Shown here: piece by piece, positions 35,874 through 47,500 of the stretch
Position numbering within the stretch: the first letter of the stretch is position 1
Layout of the letters: each line of letters opens with the position of its first letter
The notes under the pieces: generated by a model
The model's input: only the letters and a program-made list of their open reading frames with translations
Told to the model about the DNA's origin: nothing
Databases searched by the model: none
Assembly: GCF_018143015.1 (NCBI RefSeq)
Contig: NC_054746.1
Location: forward strand, 38,008,687 to 38,072,686
DNA length: 64,000 nt
Direction of reading: 5' to 3'
From: Lytechinus variegatus
Taxonomy: Eukaryota; Echinodermata; Echinoidea; Temnopleuroida; Toxopneustidae
Position numbers and translations under genes: made by a program

Positions 35874-37781
35874 TATCGTCGCATGCCCGCACAAAGGCTG
35901 CTATCGCGTGCTGCAGGGAAAAGTTAGTTCTTAGATATTGTCCAAAATGACATAGAAATTGACACAAAAATCATTGAAATAGCTTATGAAGAAGCTGAAA
36001 TATACAATTTTGACGAAAATGGGTTGGGGTCAACAACCTTTTTGCCACAAATTGTTTTTTGGGCGGCACCCCCTCAATTTTTGACTGATTTTTCTGAAAA
36101 AGGTGTCAATGCTCAGGAGCACAAGCTGCATCTATAGAGCTGGTCCTCTCTGTGATCTGAAACATCAACATTCTATAGCTCACCACTATTTAAAGATTTA
36201 GATATATAGAGGTTTAAAGCACTCCCCTTGTTTTATACCTTTTCATTGTTTATACTTGTTATATATATGTATTTGTTACATGTATGCAGGGCCCCCAAGA
36301 AAAACAGTGCTTAGTCCATTGATGGGGTTACCTTGTTGAACAAAATGAAATAAATATAAGCTCATTTTGGCATATTAGTGGCCCTTTTAACCTCAAACAA
36401 AAGCTTCCTTTTTATTCCTGAAAAGTAAGTCTTGTTTTTGCTACTCACTGTTTTCTGTTTGATATAAAATTCACATTTTTCAATAAGGTTCTTTCCAAAG
36501 AAAGTAATTTTTTAACATATTGAAAAATTCAATTAGGGTATTCTAGCGTAAATGCTCCATAATTTCACTTCTGATAAATAGCCATATTTTCTCACTCCCT
36601 GCATAAAAGAGCCCCTTCACTGCCATGCTATTATGTGCACTTTTTTATTCTTGGTTCAAAATACTAATATTCTCTGGTACAATGGCAAATATTTATGCTT
36701 GATCACTCCATCCGTTGTCAACAAATACACCTCCTATGCACTTGCCTACTATATATCGTTTGATTATTAAAGGGCAGGTTGTTTTCGCTTAGAACGCCCC
36801 TTCATTGCAATGTCTTATTACATTACGCCGTAGACCATGTTTTATTTTCACAGATGAAAATATGCAAACTGCCCATCACTTCAGTACCCTATTTCACACT
36901 ATATTGTTGTTAGCATATTAACACATAAATAGCACATAAACATGATACTCTTTTTTGTACTTCAGAATACGATAAACATCGTTTTGAATACTAAATGCTA
37001 TGTTTTATGTACATGTATCTGTTGTGCTGCATTTCTTGGACATCATAATGCCGTGGCCTTGAAGGTTGATGCCTTACTGTTGGCCTTAGATTAGAGTTCA
37101 TGCCTTGACTACAAAACTAATAATGGATGGACACAGTTCTTATTTATAAGCCAGCATGAAAACAGGAAGTGCAATGGACATGCCAGATTCTAAACTTTAT
37201 TCTTTAATAGCCACTACTTCATTGCTAACTTGTCCTTCACTCGATTCAACTGGGAGGCTTTGATAGAATCCCTTTAACTGGTTTGGGATGATATCCGCCT
37301 TCCACAAATCAAGTAGATCATGTTTCTTCTCAGGAGCAATTCCAATAGGATGCTCATACATGGTCTGCAGCGCATCCCTTTGGCATCTTTGATTGCCATG
37401 GACACGAATCTCCTGGAAATCCTCTGTGAAGTTTGTCCAAACCTTTTCTGCACCCTTTTCTGGCAGATTATGAGTTAGACAGCCAATTGACTCCTTTGCC
37501 AGTGATTTCCTTACCATGAATGCGGCTTTTGTGCATTTGACTGCATAATTTTGTGACCGCACAAATGCCATAATACAAATAGCGGCCTTTGTGCAGGGAA
37601 ATTTTGTATCAAAGGGAGATAACGGCCTTTAAGAATAATTCAAAAACAAAGATGTATCTGGAAAAAAGTGACATCAAATTGTAGCATTTTTTTATTTCCT
37701 ACTTGATACAGAGAAAAAGTTTTTTTCAAAAATTTTGACAAAATTTGCAGATAGCGGCCTTTGTGCGGGCAAGCAACGATA
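35874..37781. mobile_element. 1.9-kb TIR element with a minus-strand ORF
   Basis: The left end TATCGTCGCATGCCCGCACA and the inverse of the right end (TATCGTTGCTTGCCCGCACA) match, with AAAGG and GCTATC following on both sides. This gives TIRs of about 29 bp bordered by TA. GCGGCCTTTGTGC words recur inside the right end (about 37582 and 37753). The element carries the minus-strand ORF at 37197-37571. Family unknown; a TA-inserting DNA transposon is inferred. Confidence 0.6.
37197..37571 (-). CDS. Uncharacterised ORF within a TIR element, 124 aa
   Basis: An intact ATG-to-stop ORF of 124 codons with ordinary globular composition, rich in K, E, N and Q. Segments include NYAVKCTKAAFMVRKSL, CLTHNLPEKGAEKVW and EKKHDLLDLWKADIIPNQ. 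I do not recognise a domain; no transposase DDE/D triad, zinc finger or membrane segment can be assigned. Its place inside matching inverted repeats suggests it belongs to the mobile element or is a captured host exon. It is much longer and less biased than the random ORFs nearby. Whether it is translated is unknown. Confidence 0.45.
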   Translation of the reverse strand: MAFVRSQNYAVKCTKAAFMVRKSLAKESIGCLTHNLPEKGAEKVWTNFTEDFQEIRVHGNQRCQRDALQTMYEHPIGIAPEKKHDLLDLWKADIIPNQLKGFYQSLPVESSEGQVSNEVVAIKE

Positions 37782-38198
37782 TAAGTTTGAACATGTTTGT
37801 TCAATTTTGTGTTTATGCATTTATTGCCAAAGATATACATTATTCAGGGTGTAATTGCCCCAGTATGAGATGAATGATGGGTCAAATTTGAATTTTGAAT
37901 TCAATTGCCTTTTGCTTTTGATATTAGTACATAAATCTGTATGTCTTATCAGTTTTATGTCAAAAAATTGACATTATACAGATAAAGATAATGTTTTAAA
38001 ATATTTGTTTACAGCTGTTACAATCATTGCAGAAAAATGAGATAGGCCTTAATATACTGTATGTATGCTGTTATGGAGCTTTCGAAAATATGACAGAATA
38101 TTCAGATGATGATAGATCTGGACACATTCAATCCAAAACAGAATTTTGTAATCAACCTAAATAAAAATTGAACTTAGCATGTACAGTTCATTGTTTTT

Positions 38199-39300
38199 GT
38201 CTCACCTGCGAAGCAAAGTGAGACTATAGGCGCCGCTTTTCCGACGGCGGCGGCGACGGCGGCGGCGGCGTCAACATCAAATCTTAACCTGAGGTTAAGT
38301 TTTTGAAATGACATCATAACTTAGAAAGTATATGGACCTAGTTCATGAAACTTGGCCATAAGGTTAATCAAGTATTACTGAACATCCTATTAGAGTTTCA
38401 TGTCACATGACCAAGGTCAAAGGTCATTTAGGGTCAATGAACTTAGACCATGTTGGAGGAATCAACATCGAAATCTTAACCTGTGGTTAAGTTTTTGAAA
38501 TGTCATCATAACTTAGAAAATATATGGACCTAGTTCATGAAACTTGGACATAAGGTTAATCAAGTATCACTGAACATCCTGCATGAGTTTCACGTCACAT
38601 GACCAAGGTCAAAGGTCATTTAGGGTCAATGAACTTTGGCCAAATTGGGGATATCTGTTGAATTCCCATCATAACTTTGAAAGTTTATGGATCTGATTCA
38701 TGAAACTTGGACATAATAGTAATCAAGCATCACTGAAAATTTTGTGCAAGTTTCAGGTCTCATGATTAAGGTCAAAGGTCATTTAGGGTCAATGAACTTT
38801 GGCCGAATCGGGGGTATCTGTTGAATTACCATCATAACTTTGATAGTTTATTGGTCTAGTTCATTAAACTTGGACATTAGAGTAATCAAGTATCACTGAA
38901 CATCCTGTGCACGTTTCAGGTCACATGACCAAGGTCAAAGGTCAATGAACTTTGGCCGAATTGGGTGTATCTGTTGAATTACCATCATAACTTTGAAAGT
39001 TTATGGATCTGATTCATGAAACTTGTACATAAGAGTAATCAAGTATCACTGAATATCCTGTTTGAGTTTCAGGTCACATGATCAAGGTCAAAGGTCATGT
39101 AAGGTCAATGAACTTTGGCCATGTTGGGGTTTTTTGGTGAATCTCTGTAAGTTTATTGGTCTAGTTCATAAAAAGTGGACATAAGAGTAACCATGTATCA
39201 CTGAACATCTTGTGCGAGTTAGAGTAGTATTCAAAGTCAGCACTGCTGCTATATTGAACCGCGTGATGCAGGTGAGACGGCCAGAGGCATTCCACTTGTT
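38199..39300 (+). repeat. 1.1-kb dispersed repeat, copy 2 (DR1-bearing)
   Basis: Same family as 21334-22427, with terminal GTCTCACCTGC and TGCAGGTGAGAC. The 5' part has an expanded GGCGGC run. Five perfect AGGTCAAAGGTCA motifs are visible (about 38414, 38604, 38769, 38931 and 39084), each within a tandem unit. This copy lies between genes, downstream of CCS. Its units align one-for-one with copy 1, so the internal tandem structure predates dispersal. Confidence 0.9.
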
Positions 39301-40418
39301 AAATCTTTCATTCTCTTTTCCTTCTCTCATGTTTTTAAAAGCTCCTTAATTTTAGAATTAATTCCATAAGATAAACGGGAAATAAATGTATCATATACAG
39401 TAGTAATAAATTCATATTTATGCTTATGTGCAATTTGTTTTTTTAAAGTGAAGAACTTATATATTGTATATGTGATCAATGCAATAACCTACTAAATATA
39501 TGTGGGAAAATTTGTTATGAGATGAGATTCTCTCTCATAACTGTGATTGTATACAACATTTGTATACAACATACATGTACATGAAAGTAAAGAGAAAATG
39601 AGTAGTTATGCTACATCTGTTTAATAGGCAAGCATGGAATATGAAACAATACATAAAAATGTCATTGTTAACTCTGGACTTAAGAAAGTTTGGAATTTAC
39701 TTATTAGCTGTAAGCTGTTTGCCTAATTTTAGGCCTACATGTATTCTGTAAAAACAAATAGTTTATCTATGTACACATTCCTTAATACCCAGTCTTTGAA
39801 TTGAAGTAGTCAAGTTATGAAATCAGCTGGATCTGACCCAGTTCAAGGTCAAGATAAATGAATTTTGTAAGGGGGCTGATGTTATTGCATCCCTCAGATG
39901 CATTTCTTAAAGCCACAAATCAAGTTAGAAATTGAATAAGATCTGATCCAGTCAAGACTCCAAAATTCAAACTTTCTGCAAAAAGGACTGTTTAATTTGT
40001 AAATCTTTTCAAGTTGGGGTTCTGAAGTTTGATGGGTTAGATTTAACTCAGGCCCAAGGTTGATGTACTTTCTGTTAAAATACTGTAATCATTATGCTTC
40101 TTGTGGTATTGATGACATAGGCAGGTAGGACAATGGTTGATGTCTGTCTCTTGCTAGCTTATATTTTTTTGTAAACTACCTGTTCTTTGTTCCAATTTAT
40201 AGTAGATTGCATTCCTATATGACTTGTTATGATTCTGAATCTGTTATTGATGTTGAATGTACATCACTATATTGAAATGATAAGTTTGCGAATGTTTGAC
40301 ATGCATCATGTAAGATACTACAAAAGATTACCATTTTAAAAATAAATAATGTGAAGATCAGTACTTAGGATATCAACGTCTCCCTGGTGTGTTATTTTTT
40401 TTTCCGAATTAACTGACC

Positions 40419-40571
40419 TGGGCCCGTTGCATAAAAGTAACTATTATGGTAAATTTACCATCCAATGGTATCTTTCATGAAATACTTGATTTTAATTGAC
40501 TGTTGGGTCATGTCAACATGGCTGTTACATTTGGAAGGTAAAGTTATCATAACAGTAATTGTTATGCCCTG
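40419..40571. mobile_element. Small MITE-like inverted repeat
   Basis: The left part TGGGCCCGTTGCATAAAAGT and the right part (inverse CAGGGCATAACAATTACTGT) are imperfect inverses. Inside, TGGTAAATTTACCATCC faces the inverse of AACTTTACCTTCC. A related core (GGTATCTTCCATGG and GATTGACTGTTGG) appears near 22636-22675. It is noncoding and decayed. Confidence 0.45.
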
Positions 40572-42265
40572 AAGTGAACTTGATTCGGGGAAAAATTGCT
40601 CTTGGATTATCCTAACACCAGAAATCGGATACGCTTGAAGAAATGGGGAAAATGGAATAACCATCCATTATATGTCTGTGTTTTCGTATATGTCAGGAAG
40701 CGGAGGTAGCAAGAGAGAGAGAGGGTGGGGGATGGTTGAAAAAATATGTGAGAGCCAGATGAAGCAAGCGAAGTACAGGGTGGGGGCGGGTGGTGATGGT
40801 GGTGACGGAGATTGCCTGTGGAGTGATGACGCAGAAAATGTAGATCTAATGCCGAATGGAAAGATATGAATAAGAACATGTATCCTCTGTCCTGGAAAAC
40901 AGACACGATTAAAAAAGAAACCTTATAAGTGGTGATTGTTTGCGCACGTGTAACGGACGGGTGGAGTAGATTAACTGGTTGTAAGCTGGCTTGATTGAAT
41001 AGAACAGGCCCTACAAAGAGTCCTTTAGCAACGGAAGCCCGACTCAAGGCCCCCGCTCAAGGTTACTTGAGAGTAGGGACCCTTGATATCCAGACCAGGT
41101 CCTTATTCATTGTTAATGTTCAGTGGTAAAACTAGAAGTGATTTGATCACGATTCATACCATATTGATAATGGCGGCTACTTCAACTTAAAAACAAAATT
41201 AAAACATAACATTTAGGAATGTATGTGATATTTTTACTACAGAATAACGATTATCATTAATGTTGAAAGTCTATATCTTTCATCCTCCTCGTTCTTCCCA
41301 TTTATAAATCTCCTGTTGTGTTCGAGGTAAATCTAAATGATTTCATCTGATTAGATTTTGGAATATGTCAGCATTAAATGAGGAAAATGTGGTGAGATGT
41401 AAAACAACTTATTTTTTGTAAGTATATCGGCATAACATTTCCGAATCAGATCTCTTCTGTCAGCGGGCAGTTTCACCCTGCCCGTCCTGGTACGGGTTGT
41501 TGCTTTCTCCCTAGTTTTACTTTTTAAAGCTTGAAGGAGAGTATAATCTGTAAAAATACTCGGCACTCTTGTTTGCAGTCGTGAATATAACTGACCCTCG
41601 ATACATGTAACAAAAGTTTTGTGACGTGTGCATTGATGGGCGTCACAGATCACAATGTTATTCTAAAATGTATGCTAAGAAACCAACTCGGTTGATTTGC
41701 GTTTAGTATCAGTGAATTCCAATCCTTCATAAGTCTCTTTGTTATAATTCTGCTACTCGGAAAGTGAATTTATCCAAGTGAACTCCCGAAGGATTCTTCC
41801 AATTCTTTCAACAATAACCTTTAAGACAAATTTTGTAAACGATATGACGAATGCATCTTCAACAGGGCTCATGTCCATGAAGAAAAACAAATTTTTGAAT
41901 TGATGTAGTTTCTGGCACATTTTGATATTAAGCCCGCACAAATTAACCTTATCTAGGCCGGGGGGGGGATGCTCCCCCTCAACGAAAAAAAAACCCAAAA
42001 TACATAAGAAATTGCAAAAAAAAAAAACATTATAATACATAGGAAAATGATTTGATATGGCAATTTTGTTCATGTACACTTGCGAAGAACACCACAACGA
42101 GTTTGTATACCAAAAATGAAAACATTTGGAGATTTATTTAGGGAGTTAGAGGAAAAAGTATGATTTCACATACTAATGACGCGTAATATAATGACTTAAT
42201 AGCAATTCGCATGAAATAAATTACTGTACGATTTTGTAGATAATGTCCCAGACAACCCGCGTGCC

Positions 42266-42545
42266 AATTTGCTTATGTTTATAATAACTTTTTGTTGTTG
42301 TCATATATGTATAATATTCTCTTTGCTTTTTATGTGTCAAATTATATAACTTGTATTTTGGGGATTTTGTTGGGGGTAGCGATTATAAAAGGAATCTCCT
42401 CCTTTCTGCTCTCCTTACACTCTCATTATGTTTATACCTTTTGTTTTATTATTATAGTTATTATGTTTATCTCACTTTTTGTAATACTTATATAAATTTT
42501 GTAATGTGCTTTTATGACATGTGTTGAATAACTTTGAATTGAATT
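42266..42545 (+). mobile_element. Possible LINE 3' end fragment
   Basis: An AT-rich stretch ends in GTTGAATAACTTTGAATTGA and GAATTT, which resembles the short-repeat tails of CR1/L2-type LINEs. A preceding GTCCCAGACAACCCGCGTGCC-like region (42247 on) has a relative near 45615. No reverse transcriptase sequence is present. Weak call. Confidence 0.25.
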
Positions 42546-42720
42546 TAGTTTGATTAATTATAATAAAACATATCAATCTTTTCAGTTGAGTGAAGCAATT
42601 GGAAATGATAGGTAATGAAAAGTGGCCATGCAGCATATGCACCTGCAAGATATCTTTGTTTTCAGACTTTTACCCTTTAAATTCAAGGGCAAGTTGAAGA
42701 AATTGCAATTTTCAACCAAT

Positions 42721-43340
42721 TAGAGTTCACATTTGGAGCCACATGATTTATTTATATCACGAGTGAACAAGAATTCAATTCCTTTACTGTGTCCATGTAT
42801 AGTTTTTTATGATAATTTCTTCAGGACTAGGTTTTGGGTACATGTAATACTTTGACTAGAGAACAATGGAATAGTCTTTAAATATTGTTTACAATGGAAC
42901 ATTACACAGCATAACATACAAAGAAAACAATCATTCCCTTATTGGCCTAACAATAAACAAAAGTCTATTATCACGCAAGGAGTGTGTTGGCGTTCGGTGT
43001 ACAAAAACAAAAAGCATTGTTGATAATTTACAGAGTTCACATTTGGAGCCACATGATTTATTTATATCACGAGTGAACAAGAATTCAATTCCTTTACTGT
43101 GTCCATGTATAGTTTTTTATGATAATTTCTTCAGGACCAGGTTTTGGGTACATGTAATACTTTGACTGGAGAACAATGGAATAGTCTTTAAATATTGTTT
43201 ACAATGGAACATTACACAGCATAACATACAAAGAAAACAATCATTCCCTTATTGGCCTAACAATAAACAAAAGTCTATTATCACGCAAGGAGTGTGTTGG
43301 CGTTCGGTGTACAAAAACAAAAAGCATTGTTGATAATTTA
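42721..43340. repeat. 310-bp tandem duplication
   Basis: Unit 1 is 42721-43030 and unit 2 is 43031-43340, beginning at AGAGTTCACATTTGGAGCC. Only a few substitutions separate them (for example GGACTAGG against GGACCAGG), so the duplication is recent. No coding content or known motif is visible. Confidence 0.95.
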
Positions 43341-43892
43341 TCTGAGCGAGAGTAAAGCAATTAATCACTTAAAATAAAATATCATTGTGATAACTCCCAT
43401 TTCAGTCTTGTGGTAAAAAGGATCGTCTGTGTTTGTTAGGTAGTGATATTTAACTTTCTTGTTTGTAATTTCTCCTAAAGCGTTTCTTATCTCAAGTGGA
43501 AAAGCTGGCATTATTTGCTGAATCAATGTTTGACTCTCTTGCACGATTTGTTTCGAGTTTGGCGTCTACAAATGTTACATAACGGTAACCCGCACCCAGT
43601 TGCCTAAAATATTTCATTGCTAAAGATAATTGTAGAACACGAAATTAAAAGAGAGAGGGTGAGTCATATTCAGACCTTTTTGGAGGGTGATAATATTTTT
43701 TTTTCTTTTGATATTTCCCGAGTGAACACTTTGTGGTGAATTTAAGGTCATAATTATTATGAATTCGGGTTCAATTCCTTTTGTTTCCAGTATAAATATT
43801 CTTTTGTGTGACAGGAATATATCATTTCATATGGCTTTTTTTCGGAAAGAAATTAATTACTTGTAAATATAGATGATTAATGAGCAACTTCA

Positions 43893-44245
<353 letters not shown>

Positions 44246-44586
44246 CTGCAGGGACCTGGGAACGATTTCTAGGGGTTGCTTGTTTGGATAGTAATTATAA
44301 CCAATTTCAGTAGCTTTAAACTATTGTCAATTATTATCATGACGAGTTTTATGAAACGAGGCCCTGCTTGTGTTGGTAAAAGAAGTCAACTCATCCCGTA
44401 AGATCTCTCCATCCTCCCCCGCCCCCGCACTCGACTCCCAACCTCTTTTGTTTACATCTGAATCCTAATAAGAAATCTGGTGAAGCCATATCAGATCATC
44501 GAGCCAGTCTCTCACTCTCTCTCCAAACTCTCCTCCTGAAAACACTGACTGTTTATATCCTCCTTGAAATTAAGATAGAAACAAAG

Positions 44587-47500
44587 ATGGTGCGATTTGG
44601 TTGTTGTGTTTTGGCGTTTCTTACGATTGCTTTGTTTTCTGTGCATGGAGCATCGCTAGGTAAGTTTTCATTTTTATTGTCAAATAGTCCTACTTTAATT
44701 TATACTATTACATATACTTTCTTTTATTGGCATTCTGCAGAGTGGATATGGAGCAATATAAATTTCACCTATTATCATTTTTTTTAACCCTCGAACAGAA
44801 TCGAAATAAATTTGTATTGGTGCACTTTATAATTGTGATAACCGGTTCAATATTACTTGTTTAAAAAAATTCAAGAGAAATTGCAAGAAGTGGAATATAA
44901 ATAATCAAATTCGCTATTTTGCGAAATAACAATAACTTATGCTACACCCCCTCCCCCATGCACGCACAGACGCACATCGATTCCATTATTGATTTATCGA
45001 TTATCGATTTATGTTCCACCCCTCGCACTTTCTCTCGCATCATTTTTCAAATGTACCGATTATATCTCCTATCTTGGCAGGGGGAAGGGGGACTCGAAGG
45101 TATAAAAACATTTCGGGCAATATCTTTTCCACGCGATTTTTTTTTTTTTGGAGGGGGGGGGCAAATTTGAGGCCACATTTTCGACGCCCGGGTACACGGT
45201 TCCGAAATTACGCAACATTTTGTAAGTGCTTGTCAGACTCAAAATTACACATAAGAAATTGCCCCCAAAAAAATAAATGCATAGGAGAATGATATCTGAT
45301 TTGCTAAATTTGCTAAGAATATTACAACAGGGGCGGCGGAATCGGGATGAGCAAGGACACTCCCTACCCCCCCCCCCAAAAAAAGTATTAAATTCTCGTA
45401 GGAAAAAATGCCCTTTTTCAAAATGAAATACCCTATTTGAAGTAAAGCATAATCCATGTTTTAAGTAAGAAAATCACAAAAAATTGACTCGTGCTTATTC
45501 GCGCTCGCATCAATTATTGTTCAATAAACTACTCATCCTGTTCATGGTTACAAACATGCTGAGATTTCTTAACAATTTACAATGAAACAATGAAATAAAC
45601 TTCTATAAATTGTGTCCCAGACCTCTTGCGTGCCAGTTTTAGGCGCGATCATGCAGTCGACAGCTGAAATCTCAAGGGGGGCTAGATAGGGTCAAACTAA
45701 TTTCCGATGATGCCGCATGTCGTATTTTACCTTATGAAAATGATTTTAGTATGTAGATTATTCGAATGATAACAATATGCTTCCATTTTTCAAATTATTA
45801 TCCATCGATCATTGCTGTTACACGTTTCGACTATTATGTTCGTAAAACTGAGGGTCTTATTTTTTTTTTACTTATTGTGACATCCGAGATTATCTTAAAA
45901 AATTATTACTGTTAATATCCACGTAATCATTATTTCAACAGGTAAACGTACAAAGCGTGAAACGTGTGGAGTCATGATGATTCGCACGAATAATTGCAGT
46001 AACCATGGTTACTGTCGCGAAGACAACATCGGACCTCATTGTATGTGTTACGAAGGATGGGGTGGTTATCTCTGTCAGGATGCCATCAACACACCACAAG
46101 GTAAGTCTACAACCATCCCATGCACCCCCATTCTTCCACCCCCCCCCCACCATCACCACCACCGCCGCCTCCTACTTGACTCCATGCCAGGACAGCTCCA
46201 TCCCTTTGTCACCCCTGCCAAATACTCCACCCTCGTTGCACCCTCCCTCCTCTCATCCTCACTCCTGTATTTTTTTTTCTCTCTCTCTCTTTCTTCATTT
46301 CATGGTAAATCTTGTTCTTGTATCATCATTTTTTAGATTACTATCCGTGTGTAAACTTCATGATGAAATTAAAAGATTAATTACTGAGACAGCATGTCAT
46401 TTCTCATGCAAGGACAGTTAATCTTTTTCTATTCTTCTGATTGTACAATTCCAGGCTATTTTATTACAGAAGTCGCGCAGGATTTTCTTCAAAATGCGAA
46501 TTAAAAAAATTTAAACATTTCTGGTAAATGGTTTTGTCAGCCCTTATATCGAACTGTAAAATAAATGAATAAAAAGGAAAGAGAAAAAATTAATACCCGC
46601 GAAGTACGGCCAAATCACTTATGTCAATTTTTTTCCCGACACCTTTGGGGCTTGTTAAAAATGTCTGACTGTACTTTATACACCCGTGTATTTCATAGGA
46701 GAGAGGAGCCCCCTTGTCGATGACGGCGGCAATAACGACAGTGATAATGAAGATGATGACGATGTTGTACAGGTGACAGAAGTAACCAGACGACCAGAGG
46801 TCACAACCCAAGCAATGAACGAAGAAACGACTGTAGACCAAGACAGCGACGGCGACGATGATGATGACGATGACGAGGTGATGAGAACAGAACGTCCTAA
46901 CTCTACACAAGGTAGGAGTTTTATGAATAGCGAGCAAATATTCTTTTTTTTCTTTCAATCTTTATTGATCAAAGTATAAATTACAATATAAATCAAACAA
47001 ATCAACAAGTTATTTACATGATTAAACAGAGTATCACTTAAGAATGTATAGGCTTGTAGAGACAGATACTTAAGAAAAATTAAATCTCTTTTTTTTTAAT
47101 TACAGGTAATTTACCATTTTTCTTCGCCAAAAAATATTCAATATCCTTAATGCCTTTGATACGAGCTTTGAATTCCACAATATTGGGGGTTTGTTATTAA
47201 ATTTACAAAAGTGAACATAGTATTTGAAAGCAAGGAAATGAATGTTAAAAGATTATCACCTTGAATACCAAATATCTTTAAAAAGGAGGAAATGATAATA
47301 TTCTAATGTTGTTTTTGGTTACGTATAGATACAAGATCGTCCCATAAAAAAATGTTAACAACCGGACAATCACAAAAAATATGCACAATTGTTTCAGGGT
47401 CTCTTTTATAGAATGAACAGTTTGGGGAATCTTTTCTTTTGATTTTGAAAGAAAATGCATTAAGGGCGATTGTCTTATGGAAAGCCTTTAAATGAAATGA

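Noticed and set aside
40607..41047. 146-residue minus-strand frame
   Set aside because: It has a His/Pro-rich low-complexity stretch, runs through a MITE edge, and shows no motif or splice support.
41351..41653. 100-residue minus-strand frame (with TRTGRVKLPADRRDL)
   Set aside because: It looked exon-like for a moment, but no domain, flanking exons or convincing splice sites could be tied to it.
45935..46421. Long frames overlapping the first EGF exon
   Set aside because: They extend through the donor at 46101 into a CT-rich intron; only 45942-46100 is supported as coding.
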